The notes beneath the pieces are model-generated. The model saw only the letters and a list, made by a program, of their open reading frames with translations. It searched no databases and was not told the origin of the DNA. From NCBI RefSeq assembly GCF_017573545.1, contig NZ_JAGEOK010000027.1:85744-149743 (forward strand): a stretch of DNA of 64,000 nt, in the 5' to 3' direction. This DNA is from Actinomadura nitritigenes. Its GTDB lineage: Bacteria; Actinomycetota; Actinomycetes; Streptosporangiales; Streptosporangiaceae. The position numbers were made by a program, and so were the translations under genes. How positions within the stretch are numbered: the first letter of the stretch is position 1; each line of letters opens with the position of its first letter. Shown piece after piece: positions 42,263-50,474 of the stretch.

Positions 42263-42907
42263 TCAGAGCCAGGGGCCGAGGGTCGGGGCGTCGGCGAGGG
42301 CGTGCGGGCGGCCGGCCAGCCAGGCGGCGACCTCGGGCCGCGGCCCGTCCGGCAGCGACTGCTCGTTCGGCGACGCGGCGTCCAGGCCGCGCTTGGCGGC
42401 GATGTCGGTGATGAGGGCGTCCAGGAAGCCGCCCGGCAGGTCCGCGAAGGACGTCCCGCGGTCCAGGTCGACGGCGTGGACGAACGTCTCCCGCGACCGC
42501 ATCCAGGGCACCTCGGCGGCGGGGACGGAGCGGCCCTGCGCCGTGACGACCTCGGCGCGCCACTGCCGCTCGGTGAGCGCGTCCATCGCCGTCCGCAGCT
42601 CCCCGCTGGAGCGGGCCAGCCACTCGGCCAGCTCGGGACCGGTCATCCGGGCGCCGCGCTCGATCCCGGCCGCGCGCTCTTCGGGCGAGGCGTACATGGG
42701 GGTCTCCTCGCCGGTGGCGGCCCAGTGCACCAGGTTGCCGAGCGCGTCGGCGTTCGCGGCGACGTGCGCGACGAGGTGCCTGCGGGACCAGCCGGGCAGC
42801 AGGCAAGGGGCGTCGTAGTCCGCCTCGGTCAGGCCGCCGGCGGCGTCGAGGAACAGGTCCGTGCCCTCCCGCGCCCAGCGGACGGCGTCGTCGAGCGTGC
42901 GGGCCAT
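42263..42907 (-). CDS. Maleylpyruvate isomerase, mycothiol-dependent type
   Basis: 214 residues of the MDMPI/DinB-like fold. Metal-site pattern: H48 in LPGWSRRHLVAHVAANADAL, with the E-x3-H of SRETFVHAVDL. It isomerises maleylpyruvate to fumarylpyruvate using mycothiol, replacing the glutathione-dependent enzyme of proteobacteria. Its start overlaps the upstream hydrolase stop by one base (TGATG). Confidence 0.9.
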   Translation of the reverse strand: MARTLDDAVRWAREGTDLFLDAAGGLTEADYDAPCLLPGWSRRHLVAHVAANADALGNLVHWAATGEETPMYASPEERAAGIERGARMTGPELAEWLARSSGELRTAMDALTERQWRAEVVTAQGRSVPAAEVPWMRSRETFVHAVDLDRGTSFADLPGGFLDALITDIAAKRGLDAASPNEQSLPDGPRPEVAAWLAGRPHALADAPTLGPWL

Positions 42908-43737
42908 CAGGCGTCCTTGACGACGCGGTTGACGCAGGCGCCGAGGCCGTCGATCTCGGTCACGACCGTCTCGCCGCCGGTCAGGTAGACCTTCGGGTCG
43001 CGGGCGTGGCCCACGCCGGCCGGGGTGCCGGTGGCGATCAGGTCGCCGGGCCGCAGCCGGACGATCGTCGAGACGTATTTGACCAGGAAGACGGGGTCGA
43101 ACAGCAGCGTCCCGGTGTCGTCGGACTGCATCTCCTCGCCGTCGACCAGGGTCCGCACCCGCAGCGCGGGACGGACGCCGCCGACCTCGTCGGGGGTCAC
43201 CAGGTACGGGCCGACGGGGGTGGAGGAGTCCCAGATCTTGCCCTGCGTCCACTCGATGGTGCGGAACTGCCAGTCGCGCACCGACACGTCGTTCATGACG
43301 GTGAACCCGGCGATCGCGGCCTCCGCCTGCGCGTCGTCCGCGCGCCGGACCTCCGCGCCGATGACGACGGCGAGCTCCACCTCCCAGTCGAGGGCGTCGG
43401 TCTCGGCGGGCTTGACGATGTCGTCGCGGGCGCCGATCAGGCTGTCGGCGAACTTGGGGAACAGCGTCGGGTACGCCGGGAGCTCCCGCCCCATCTCCTT
43501 GATGTGGTCGGAGTAGTTGTGGCCGACGCAGATCACCTTCGACGGGTTCGGCACGACGGGCGCGAAGTCGGCGCCCTCGACGTCGTGGACGGCGCCGGAG
43601 GCGCCCGCCGCCCTCGCCCGCCAGTCCGGCTCGGCGAGGAGGGCGCCCAGGTCGGGGTACCCGAGGTCGACGAGCCCGCCGCCGTCGAGGCGGACGGCGC
43701 GGGTCCCGGCGGCGGTGCGGATGGTGGAGAGCTTCAT
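42907..43737 (-). CDS. Fumarylpyruvate hydrolase (FAH family)
   Basis: 276 residues. FAH-fold motifs: VICVGHNYSDHIKEMG, FPKFADSLIGARDDI, the metal ligands in DWEVELAVVIG, and FTVMNDVSVRDWQ. Splits fumarylpyruvate to fumarate and pyruvate, the last step of the gentisate route. ATG start overlapping the end of the dioxygenase gene by 4 nt. Confidence 0.92.
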   Translation of the reverse strand: MKLSTIRTAAGTRAVRLDGGGLVDLGYPDLGALLAEPDWRARAAGASGAVHDVEGADFAPVVPNPSKVICVGHNYSDHIKEMGRELPAYPTLFPKFADSLIGARDDIVKPAETDALDWEVELAVVIGAEVRRADDAQAEAAIAGFTVMNDVSVRDWQFRTIEWTQGKIWDSSTPVGPYLVTPDEVGGVRPALRVRTLVDGEEMQSDDTGTLLFDPVFLVKYVSTIVRLRPGDLIATGTPAGVGHARDPKVYLTGGETVVTEIDGLGACVNRVVKDA

Positions 43738-44900
43738 CGGGCGTCGTCCTCAGCGGTTCGGTCGGTGGCGGTTCGGTGGAGTTTGAGGGCCTCGAAGATC
43801 GGCGCGTCGCCGAAGCGGAACAGGTCCAGGGCCCCGGAGTCGGAGTCGGACGGCCCGGCCTCGGACCGGGCCGAGAACGGTTCCCACGAGGGGACGACGA
43901 ACAGGTCCCCGCGCGTCACCGACCAGGTCCGGTCGCCGACCGAGACCGTGCCGGAGCCGTCGAAGACCTGGTAGACGCTGGAGCCGGTCTCGCGGACCGG
44001 GGCCGTCTCGGCGCCGCGGGCCACCCGGTGGAACTCGGCGCGCAGGGTGGGGAGCACGTCGGTGCCGTCGGCGGGGTTGGCGTAGCGGACGGCGGCGTGG
44101 CCGGGCTCCACCGTGGCGGCGTGCCCCTCCCTCTCCAGCGCGAGCTGGTCGGCGAGCGCGCGGTCGGTGTGCTCCCACTTGTAGGAGAGCAGCGGCGAGC
44201 CGGGGGCGGTGTGGCCGACGCCGACGGGGCGCAGCCCGGGGTGGCCCCAGAGCCGCTCGGAGCGGGACCGCTCGGGCGTGGCGCGCTCGGCGTCGGAGAT
44301 CTCGTCGCGCCCGAACTCGAAGAACTGCGTCTCGGTCAGGTACTGGAACGGGATGTCGAGGCCGTCGATCCAGGCCATCGGCCGGTCGGTGGCGTTGTGG
44401 TGGGCGTGCCAGTTCCAGCCGGCCTGCGGCAGGAAGTCGCCGCGGTTCATCGGCACGGGGTCGCCGCCGACGACCGTCCACACCCCGGAGCCCTCGACGA
44501 CGAAGCGGAAGGCGTGCTGGGTGTGGCGGTGCTCGGGGGCGTCCTCGCCGGGCATGAGGTACTGGATCGCCGCCCACAGGGTCGGGGCGGCGAACGGGCG
44601 GCCGCCCAGCCCCGGGTTGGCGAGGGCGATCGCGCGGCGCTCGCCGCCGCGGCCGACCGGGACGATCCGCCCCGCCCGGTCGGCGAGGCGGACCAGGCGG
44701 TCCCACTTCCACACGTGCGGGACGGCGCTGGAGCGCGGATGGGGCGGCATGAGGCCGCCGATCTCGGTCCACAGCGGGACGAGGAGTTCGGCCTCGAAGC
44801 CGCGGTAGAGGTCCTCGAGCTCGGGGGTGACCTCCGGCTGGCCGGGCGCGTCGACGGCCCGCAGCCGCACCGGCGAGGCCGCGGCAGGAGTGCTGGTCAT
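43734..44900 (-). CDS. Gentisate 1,2-dioxygenase
   Basis: 388-residue bicupin ring-cleaving dioxygenase. The N-terminal cupin holds the Fe(II) site pattern EHRHTQHAFRFVVEG with a later NWHAHHN; the C-terminal cupin (VYQVFDGSGTVSVGDR, GDLFVVPSWEPF) lacks a metal set. Other family stretches are VWKWDRLV and AIALANPGLGG. Converts gentisate to maleylpyruvate. First gene of the operon, divergent from the IclR gene. Confidence 0.94.
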   Translation of the reverse strand: MTSTPAAASPVRLRAVDAPGQPEVTPELEDLYRGFEAELLVPLWTEIGGLMPPHPRSSAVPHVWKWDRLVRLADRAGRIVPVGRGGERRAIALANPGLGGRPFAAPTLWAAIQYLMPGEDAPEHRHTQHAFRFVVEGSGVWTVVGGDPVPMNRGDFLPQAGWNWHAHHNATDRPMAWIDGLDIPFQYLTETQFFEFGRDEISDAERATPERSRSERLWGHPGLRPVGVGHTAPGSPLLSYKWEHTDRALADQLALEREGHAATVEPGHAAVRYANPADGTDVLPTLRAEFHRVARGAETAPVRETGSSVYQVFDGSGTVSVGDRTWSVTRGDLFVVPSWEPFSARSEAGPSDSDSGALDLFRFGDAPIFEALKLHRTATDRTAEDDAR

Positions 44901-44940
44901 ACCCGCAATCGTGATGCCTGTACGCTGTGAAGAATAGGAA

Positions 44941-44957
44941 ATTCTGTTCTACAGAAT
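44941..44957. promoter_or_regulatory. IclR operator between gentisate operon and its regulator
   Basis: Perfect palindrome ATTCTGT-TCT-ACAGAAT, 9 nt before the IclR start and 40 nt from the dioxygenase start, in an AT-rich stretch. A partial GAAT-N5-ATTC palindrome overlaps its left arm. Likely the binding site through which IclR controls itself and the operon. Confidence 0.65.
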
Positions 44958-44966
44958 CGGGTCAGG

Positions 44967-45737
44967 GTGGACCAGCCGTTCAAAGCACCGCCGCCGTACG
45001 CCGTGGCGAGCGTCGACAACGCGCTGCGCATCGCGGCGATGCTGCAGCTGGAGGGCCCCCTCACGGTCACCGAGGTGGCGCGGCGGATCGGCGTCGCGAA
45101 CTCGACCGCGCACCGGCTGCTCGCCATGCTCGTCTACCGCGACTTCGCGGTCCGCGACTCCGACCGCACCTACCGCGTCGGGCCCGTCCTGGAGCTCGCC
45201 GCCCACTCGCAGTCGGCGGCGGCCCGGCTGCGCGCCGCGGCGCTGCCGCACCTGCACCGGCTGGCCGAGCTGCTCGACGAGTCCGCCAACCTCACCGTCC
45301 GCACCGGCGACACGGTGCGCTTCATCGCCAGCGTCGAGTCGCGGCAGGCGCTGCGGGTCGGCTCGCGCGAGGGCATGGTCTTCCCCGCCCACCGCACCAC
45401 CGCCGGCCTGCTGCTGCTCGCCGAGCTGCCGGCCGACCGGCTGGAGGCGCTGTACGCGGCCGACCGCTACACCGAGCGCCCCGCCGACCGCCCGGACCTG
45501 GACGCCCTGCGCGCGGACCTGGCGCGGGTGCGCCGCAACGGGTTCGCGCTCAACCAGGGGCGCTCCGAGCGGGGCGTCGTCGCGGTCGGCGTCCCCGTGC
45601 ACGACCCGGACGGCGAGGTCGTGGCCGGGCTCTCGGTGTCGATGCCGAGCGCGCGGTACGAGAAGGAGCGGCTGCCCGCGCTCGCCGGCACGCTGCGCAC
45701 CGTGGCCGACGCGCTGGAGCGCGACCTGAGGGAGTGA
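44967..45737 (+). CDS. IclR-family regulator of gentisate catabolism
   Basis: 256 residues: winged helix (LTVTEVARRIGVANSTAHRLLAMLVYRDFAVRD) and the IclR effector domain (HLHRLAELLDESANLTVRTGD, REGMVFPAHRTTAGLLLLAELP, NQGRSERGVVAVGVPV). Divergent from gentisate dioxygenase; the intervening palindrome lies immediately before its GTG start, implying autoregulation. Confidence 0.9.
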   Translation: MDQPFKAPPPYAVASVDNALRIAAMLQLEGPLTVTEVARRIGVANSTAHRLLAMLVYRDFAVRDSDRTYRVGPVLELAAHSQSAAARLRAAALPHLHRLAELLDESANLTVRTGDTVRFIASVESRQALRVGSREGMVFPAHRTTAGLLLLAELPADRLEALYAADRYTERPADRPDLDALRADLARVRRNGFALNQGRSERGVVAVGVPVHDPDGEVVAGLSVSMPSARYEKERLPALAGTLRTVADALERDLRE

Positions 45738-45739
45738 CC

Positions 45740-45763
45740 CCGCCCGGCGCGGGGCCCGGGCGG
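45740..45763. terminator. Hairpin between convergent IclR and TetR genes
   Basis: CCGCCCGG (45740-45747) and CCGGGCGG (45756-45763) form an 8-bp stem with an 8-nt loop, directly after the IclR stop and before the TetR stop. Confidence 0.45.
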
Positions 45764-45779
45764 CCGGCGGCTCGGGCGG

Positions 45780-46394
45780 TCAGCGGGCGCCGAGGAGCGC
45801 GAACCAGCTGTCGGTGAGCTCGTCGAGCATCTGCTCGCGGCTCAGTTTCCAGTCGGCGCCGGCCCAGTTCTGCGCCACGTAGTCGAGCTGGGCCATCGCC
45901 AGGACGCCGCGGAAGTGCCGCTGGTACGGCTCGAAGCGCCCGGCGGCGGCGAGGCCGTCCTCGATGTCGCTGATCGCCTCCTCCAGCCAGCGTTCCACGA
46001 GGTTGCGCAGCTCCGGTTCGGCGGCGGCGGCGTCGCGGCCGATCCGGATGATGGGGTGGATGGCCGGCCACCGCTCGGACGTCCGGGCGAGCCAGGCCGC
46101 GATCGCGTCGCGGCCGCCGTCCTTCACGGCCTCCACCAGGTCCAGCGCCGTCGACCCGTGCTCCGGGGACCTGCTGCGCAGCAGCACCTCGTTGAGGCGT
46201 TCGGCGATGAGCGCCTTCATCAGCTCGCTCTTCGACGGGAAGTGCGCGTAGAAGGTGACCCGGGTGGTGCCGACCGCGCCGGCGATGTCCTCGACGGTCG
46301 TGGCGAGGTAGCCCTTGGTCGAGAACAGCTCCAGCCCGGCGTCGAGGATCATCCGCCGGGTCATTTCCTTCTGTGCTTCGCGCAGGCTCGCCAC
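45780..46394 (-). CDS. TetR-family regulator, left border of the catabolic island
   Basis: 204 residues. Helix-turn-helix RRMILDAGLELFSTKGYLATTVEDIAGAVGTTRVTFYAHFPSK, then an all-helical ligand domain rich in tryptophan (W-x-A-I-H-P, NWAGADWKLS) that could bind an aromatic or hydrophobic effector. It is divergent from the DHA2 transporter, with a 250-bp intergenic region holding a 39-nt element that recurs upstream of the phosphotriesterase-like gene. Confidence 0.88.
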   Translation of the reverse strand: MASLREAQKEMTRRMILDAGLELFSTKGYLATTVEDIAGAVGTTRVTFYAHFPSKSELMKALIAERLNEVLLRSRSPEHGSTALDLVEAVKDGGRDAIAAWLARTSERWPAIHPIIRIGRDAAAAEPELRNLVERWLEEAISDIEDGLAAAGRFEPYQRHFRGVLAMAQLDYVAQNWAGADWKLSREQMLDELTDSWFALLGAR

Positions 46395-46459
46395 CCGGCA
46401 ACCCTAGCGCACCCGTCAGTCCTCCTTTCGCGACGCAACCTCTGCATACGCACAGGTCA

Positions 46460-46498
46460 TTCACTTGACGCAATGTAAATCGATATGACACTGTGCAC
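46460..46498 (+). promoter_or_regulatory. Shared 39-nt element, copy 1 (upstream of the transporter)
   Basis: Matches the element at 48350-48388 at 29 of 39 positions, with a common frame TTCA-TTGAC-C-A-GTAAA-CGA-TGACAC-CAC. Both copies are AT-rich islands upstream of operon-start genes and contain TGAC direct repeats. Probably a promoter with a regulator site, perhaps for the adjacent TetR. Confidence 0.55.
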
Positions 46499-46644
46499 GC
46501 ACTGACGGGTGATCTCACTCACACGGCCTTGCCTTCCGCCCCGATCCGTGAGCACGCGCCGGAGCCGTCCGCGCGAGCCGCCGTCCCGGGTGCCCGAGGC
46601 CGGCCCGTGGGCGCGAGGACGCCCCGCAACGACAAGGAGTCCCC

Positions 46645-48264
46645 ATGACACGGAGGCCGTCGTCCGGCGCGCGCACGCCGGGCCCCATCCCGACGGTGGT
46701 CGCCGGCTGCTTCGCGGTCCTGCTGGCGCAGGTGGCGTACTCGCTGCCCGGCGCCCTCAACGGCACCTTCCAGCAGGAGTTCGCGACCACGGGGTCGCAG
46801 CTCACCTGGATCACCGCCGCGTTCGCCATCCCGATGGTGGTCCTCGAACTGACCACCGGCGTGATCGGCGACCTGTTCGGCCGCAAGCGGCTGCTCCAGC
46901 TCGGCGCCGTCCTCACCGTGATCGGCTCGCTGGTCTGCTGCCTGGCCGGGACCGTCCAGGTGATGTGGGCGGGCCAGGTCGTCGCCGGCCTCGGCGCGGC
47001 GATCCTCTACCCCATCTCGCTCGCGATGATCGCGGCCGTCGCGCCGGGCCAGGAGGAGCGCGCCAAGGCCATCGCCCTGTGGGCCGGCTTCCTGTCCATC
47101 GGCGCGGCGATCTCCCCGCTGCTCGGCGGCGCCTTCGCCGAGCACGGCGACTGGCGCGGCGCGTACGCCGTCGTCATCGGCGCCGCCGTGCTGTCCTTCC
47201 TGATCACCTTCGCGGCGGCCGACTCCGCCGCCCCCGAGGGCCGCAGGCTCGACCTCCCCGGCCAGGTCACGCTGGCGCTCGGCCTCATCGCCCTGCTGTT
47301 CGCCGCCACGCAGGGGTCGGAGAGCGGCTTCGGCCGGCCGGAGATCCTCGCCGCGTTCGCCGCGGGCGCCGTCCTGCTGGCCGCGTTCCTCGCGATCGAG
47401 CTGCGGACCGAGGTGCCGCTGCTGAACCTGCGGCTGTTCGCCAACCGCGCCTACGCGATCGTCGCGGTCGCCACGGTCGTCGGCATGTTCGCGTTCCTGG
47501 CCGTCTGCTACTCGATGAGCATCTGGCTCGGCGCCGTCCAGCACCAGAGCGCGCTCAGGATCGGCGTGCTGTTCCTGTTCATCCAGGGCCCGGCCTTCCT
47601 GCTGGTGCCCGTGGTGTCCCGGCTCATCCGCACGGTCTCACCGCGCTGGGTGCTGTCCGGCGGGTTCGCGCTCATGGCCGCCGCGGGCGTCTGGTGCTCG
47701 ACGTTCGACGTCGCCGACATGAGCTGGACCCGGTTCGTCGCCCCGATGACGCTGCTCGGCTGCGGCTTCGCGCTGACGGTCGGGTCCATCACCGCCGTCG
47801 CGATCAACACGGTCCCGGTCCGGCTCGCGGGCATGGCCAGCGCCACGACGAACCTGCTGCGCGACTTCGGGTTCGCGCTCGGCCCGGTGCTCATCGCCGC
47901 GCTCGCGATCAACAAGGCCAACGACACCCTGCTCGGCGGGCTCGGCCGGGCGATCGGCGCCTCCGGCCTGCAGGCGCCGTACTCCGGCGTCGCGGGCGGC
48001 ATCGCCCACGAGGGCGGCGCCATGGCGATCAACTCGATGCCCGTGGTGCCGGGCGCCGGTCCGGGCGCGCGCCCCGTGCCGATGCCAGGGCAGCTGCACC
48101 AGCTCGCCTTCGAGTCGCTCGGCAGCGCCTACGACACCGCGTTCCTCGTCGCCGGCCTGTGCGCGGCGGCGGCGGGGGTACTGACGCTGGTCGGCCTGTT
48201 CGGCCACCGCGAGGCAGCGGCCGAGGCGGACGGCAGCGAGTCGCCCGACCTGGTCGCCGCCTGA
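46645..48264 (+). CDS. DHA2-family MFS transporter of the catabolic island
   Basis: 539 residues with about 14 membrane helices. Helix 1 lacks the usual L-D-x-T-I/V motif of drug exporters (QVAYSLPGALNGTFQQEF). Motif A reads GVIGDLFGRKRLL. A long loop between the last two helices (residues 440-505) is glycine/methionine/proline-rich. The divergence from typical drug exporters and the catabolic context suggest substrate uptake or export for this pathway. ATG start with AAGGAG upstream. Confidence 0.85.
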   Translation: MTRRPSSGARTPGPIPTVVAGCFAVLLAQVAYSLPGALNGTFQQEFATTGSQLTWITAAFAIPMVVLELTTGVIGDLFGRKRLLQLGAVLTVIGSLVCCLAGTVQVMWAGQVVAGLGAAILYPISLAMIAAVAPGQEERAKAIALWAGFLSIGAAISPLLGGAFAEHGDWRGAYAVVIGAAVLSFLITFAAADSAAPEGRRLDLPGQVTLALGLIALLFAATQGSESGFGRPEILAAFAAGAVLLAAFLAIELRTEVPLLNLRLFANRAYAIVAVATVVGMFAFLAVCYSMSIWLGAVQHQSALRIGVLFLFIQGPAFLLVPVVSRLIRTVSPRWVLSGGFALMAAAGVWCSTFDVADMSWTRFVAPMTLLGCGFALTVGSITAVAINTVPVRLAGMASATTNLLRDFGFALGPVLIAALAINKANDTLLGGLGRAIGASGLQAPYSGVAGGIAHEGGAMAINSMPVVPGAGPGARPVPMPGQLHQLAFESLGSAYDTAFLVAGLCAAAAGVLTLVGLFGHREAAAEADGSESPDLVAA

Positions 48265-48349
48265 CCTCGCCGCCTGACCGCGTCGCCGCCTGACCTGGGT
48301 CGGCACGCGCTTACTTGGCGGTACGATCGAACTACTTACGCATCGATAG

Positions 48350-48388
48350 TTCATTTGACACGACGTAAAGCGAAGTGACACCCTTCAC
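48350..48388 (+). promoter_or_regulatory. Shared 39-nt element, copy 2 (upstream of the phosphotriesterase-like genes)
   Basis: Second copy of the element at 46460-46498, 70 bp before the start of the metal-site-deficient phosphotriesterase-like gene. It indicates that the six hydrolase/monooxygenase genes have their own promoter, co-regulated with the transporter. Confidence 0.55.
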
Positions 48389-48458
48389 GGCGGCGCGTGA
48401 CGGCCGTCACGCCGTGCGCGCCGGCCGCGGTGACCGACGCCGACGAAAGGAAGTGGCC

Positions 48459-49487
48459 ATGACCGGCGCACCGACCGCCGAGAGCGACAGGGACGGCACC
48501 GCCCGCAGCGCGACCGGGACCGTCAACACCGTCCTCGGCCCCGTACCGGCGGACGACCTGGGGAACGTCACGGTCCACGAGGCCCTGCTCTCCGTGGTCC
48601 CCGGCGCCGAGCACGCCTTCGACGTCACGATGGACCGCGCCGAGATCTTCGCGGTCCTGGCGCGGAAGCTGGCGGACTTCCGCGCGCACGGCGGCGGGAC
48701 GATCGTCGACGCCACGGGGATGTTCCACGGCCGCGACGTGCGGCTCTACGAGGCGCTGTCCCGCTCGACCGGGGTGCACATCGTCGCGTCCACCGGGATG
48801 GGGCCCGAGGAGCTGCTCGGCGGCTACTTCCTCACGCCGCAGACGAACCCGCCGACGCCATGGCCCGCGGAGCGGTTCGCCGACCTGTTCACCCGGGAGA
48901 TCACCGAGGGCATGGTGGTCCCGCGCGTGGAGCGGCGGGGCGCCGCCGGCCTCGTGGCCACCGCCGCGACCCGCGCGGGCATGACCGCGACCGACGAGAG
49001 CCTGTTCCGCGGCGCCGCCCGCACCGCCCTGGCCACCGGCGTCCCCCTCTCCGTCCGCTACGGCAAGGACGCCGTGCACGACGTCGACGTCGTCCTGGAC
49101 GAGGGCCTCCCGGCCGACCGGGTCGTCGTCGGCGGCCTCGACCGCAGGGACGCCGTCGAGGCCGGCGCCCCTCTCGCGATCGCCCGGCGCGGCGCCTACG
49201 TCGCGATCGACCACGTCGGCCTGAACGACGACGTCGCCCACGTCACCGACCGCGAGCGCGCCGCCCTGGTGCTCGACCTGGTCGCGGCCGGCCACGGCGG
49301 CCGGATCCTGCTGTCGGGCAACGCGATCGGCGTGGCCAAGGGCCAGGCCGCCTACGACCTGCCGTTCGGCCACGTCGCCTCGGTGTTCGTCCCGCTGGCG
49401 ACGTCGCTGGGGCTCGGCCGCGAGGACGCCGAGCGCATCCTCGCCGGCAACCCGCGCGACCTGCTGACCGTGCGCCGATCTTCCTGA
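48459..49487 (+). CDS. Phosphotriesterase-fold protein with a lost metal site (probable pseudoenzyme)
   Basis: 342 residues, clearly related to its downstream neighbour (TVNTVLGPVPADDLGNVTVHEA, FRAHGGGTIVDATGM-GRDV, TGVHIVASTG). Compared with that intact paralogue, five of six binuclear metal ligands are replaced: the second histidine of H-x-H (A42; H40 remains), the carbamylated lysine (A167), and the remaining His, His and Asp (R200, G226, N288). The frame is intact and sits in the operon, so it is probably not a decaying gene. A regulatory or heteromeric partner role for the active paralogue is inferred. ATG with GAAAGGAAG upstream. Confidence 0.88.
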   Translation: MTGAPTAESDRDGTARSATGTVNTVLGPVPADDLGNVTVHEALLSVVPGAEHAFDVTMDRAEIFAVLARKLADFRAHGGGTIVDATGMFHGRDVRLYEALSRSTGVHIVASTGMGPEELLGGYFLTPQTNPPTPWPAERFADLFTREITEGMVVPRVERRGAAGLVATAATRAGMTATDESLFRGAARTALATGVPLSVRYGKDAVHDVDVVLDEGLPADRVVVGGLDRRDAVEAGAPLAIARRGAYVAIDHVGLNDDVAHVTDRERAALVLDLVAAGHGGRILLSGNAIGVAKGQAAYDLPFGHVASVFVPLATSLGLGREDAERILAGNPRDLLTVRRSS

Positions 49488-49503
49488 GTTTGGAGCGAGA
49501 CGA

Positions 49504-50460
49504 ATGTCGAGGGTGAACACCGTCCTGGGGCCGATCCCCGCCGAGGAGCTGGGGGTCGTCGCCGTCCACGAGCACATCGGGTACGGCATGCCCGGCTCGG
49601 AGCTGGACACGACGTGGTGGAAGACGCCGGAGGAGCGGTACGCGGAGACCGTCCCGAAGCTGCGCGCGTTCCGCGCGCACGGCGGCGGCACGTTCGTCGA
49701 CGTGACCGGCATCTGCAACGGCCGCGACGTCGACTACTACCGGTCGCTGTCGGCGAAGACCGGCGTCCACATCGTCGCCTGCACGGGCTTCGTCGGCGGC
49801 GACACCGCGCTGCCGTTCTTCGCCCGCGCGGGCGTCGACTACCTGACCCGGCACTTCGTCCACGAGATCACCGTGGGCATCGGCGGCACCGGTGGCCGCG
49901 CCGGGGTCATCAAGGTCGGGGTGAGCCGCGGCGGGCGCATGACGGAGCTGGACAAGCGCATCTACCGCGCCGCCGCCCGCGCCTCGATCGCCACCGGCGC
50001 GGGCATCCTGACGCACCTGGCCATCGACGCCGAGAACGCCATCGCGATCTTCAACGAGGAGGGGCTTCCCCTCGACCGGGTGCTCTTCGGGCACGTCGAC
50101 GACGGCGTCAACGCCGGCAAGACCCGCGACACCTGGATCGCCGACCAGGGCGGCCGGATCGGGTTCGACACCTTCGGCTACGAGACCGAGCTCCCGGACC
50201 CGCCGTTCTGGGCCCGTCCGCGCCGGGAGCGGCTGGACCACTTCCTCCGCTTCATCTCCGGCGAGGGCCGCCTCGGGCAGGTGCTCGCCTCGGCGGACGC
50301 CAACTGCAGCCCGCTGGGGTGGCCCGGCGTGAAGGGCCACACCGTCAACTACATCTTCGAGGACCTCATCCCGGACCTCCGCGCCGCCGGGCTCGACGAC
50401 GCCGCCATCAGGACGATCTTCGTCGACAACCCCGCCGCCTTCCTCTCCCTCAAGCACTGA
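49504..50460 (+). CDS. Phosphotriesterase/lactonase-family metal hydrolase
   Basis: 318-residue amidohydrolase-superfamily barrel with a complete binuclear site: H22 and H24 in VHEHIG, carbamylated K137 in GVIKVG, H171 in LTHLA, H197 in FGHVDD and D265 in SADAN. Family members hydrolyse lactones, esters or, rarely, organophosphates. In this operon a lactone or ester intermediate is more likely. It follows its degenerate paralogue by 16 nt. Confidence 0.9.
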   Translation: MSRVNTVLGPIPAEELGVVAVHEHIGYGMPGSELDTTWWKTPEERYAETVPKLRAFRAHGGGTFVDVTGICNGRDVDYYRSLSAKTGVHIVACTGFVGGDTALPFFARAGVDYLTRHFVHEITVGIGGTGGRAGVIKVGVSRGGRMTELDKRIYRAAARASIATGAGILTHLAIDAENAIAIFNEEGLPLDRVLFGHVDDGVNAGKTRDTWIADQGGRIGFDTFGYETELPDPPFWARPRRERLDHFLRFISGEGRLGQVLASADANCSPLGWPGVKGHTVNYIFEDLIPDLRAAGLDDAAIRTIFVDNPAAFLSLKH

Positions 50461-50474
50461 CAAGGACCAGAGCC

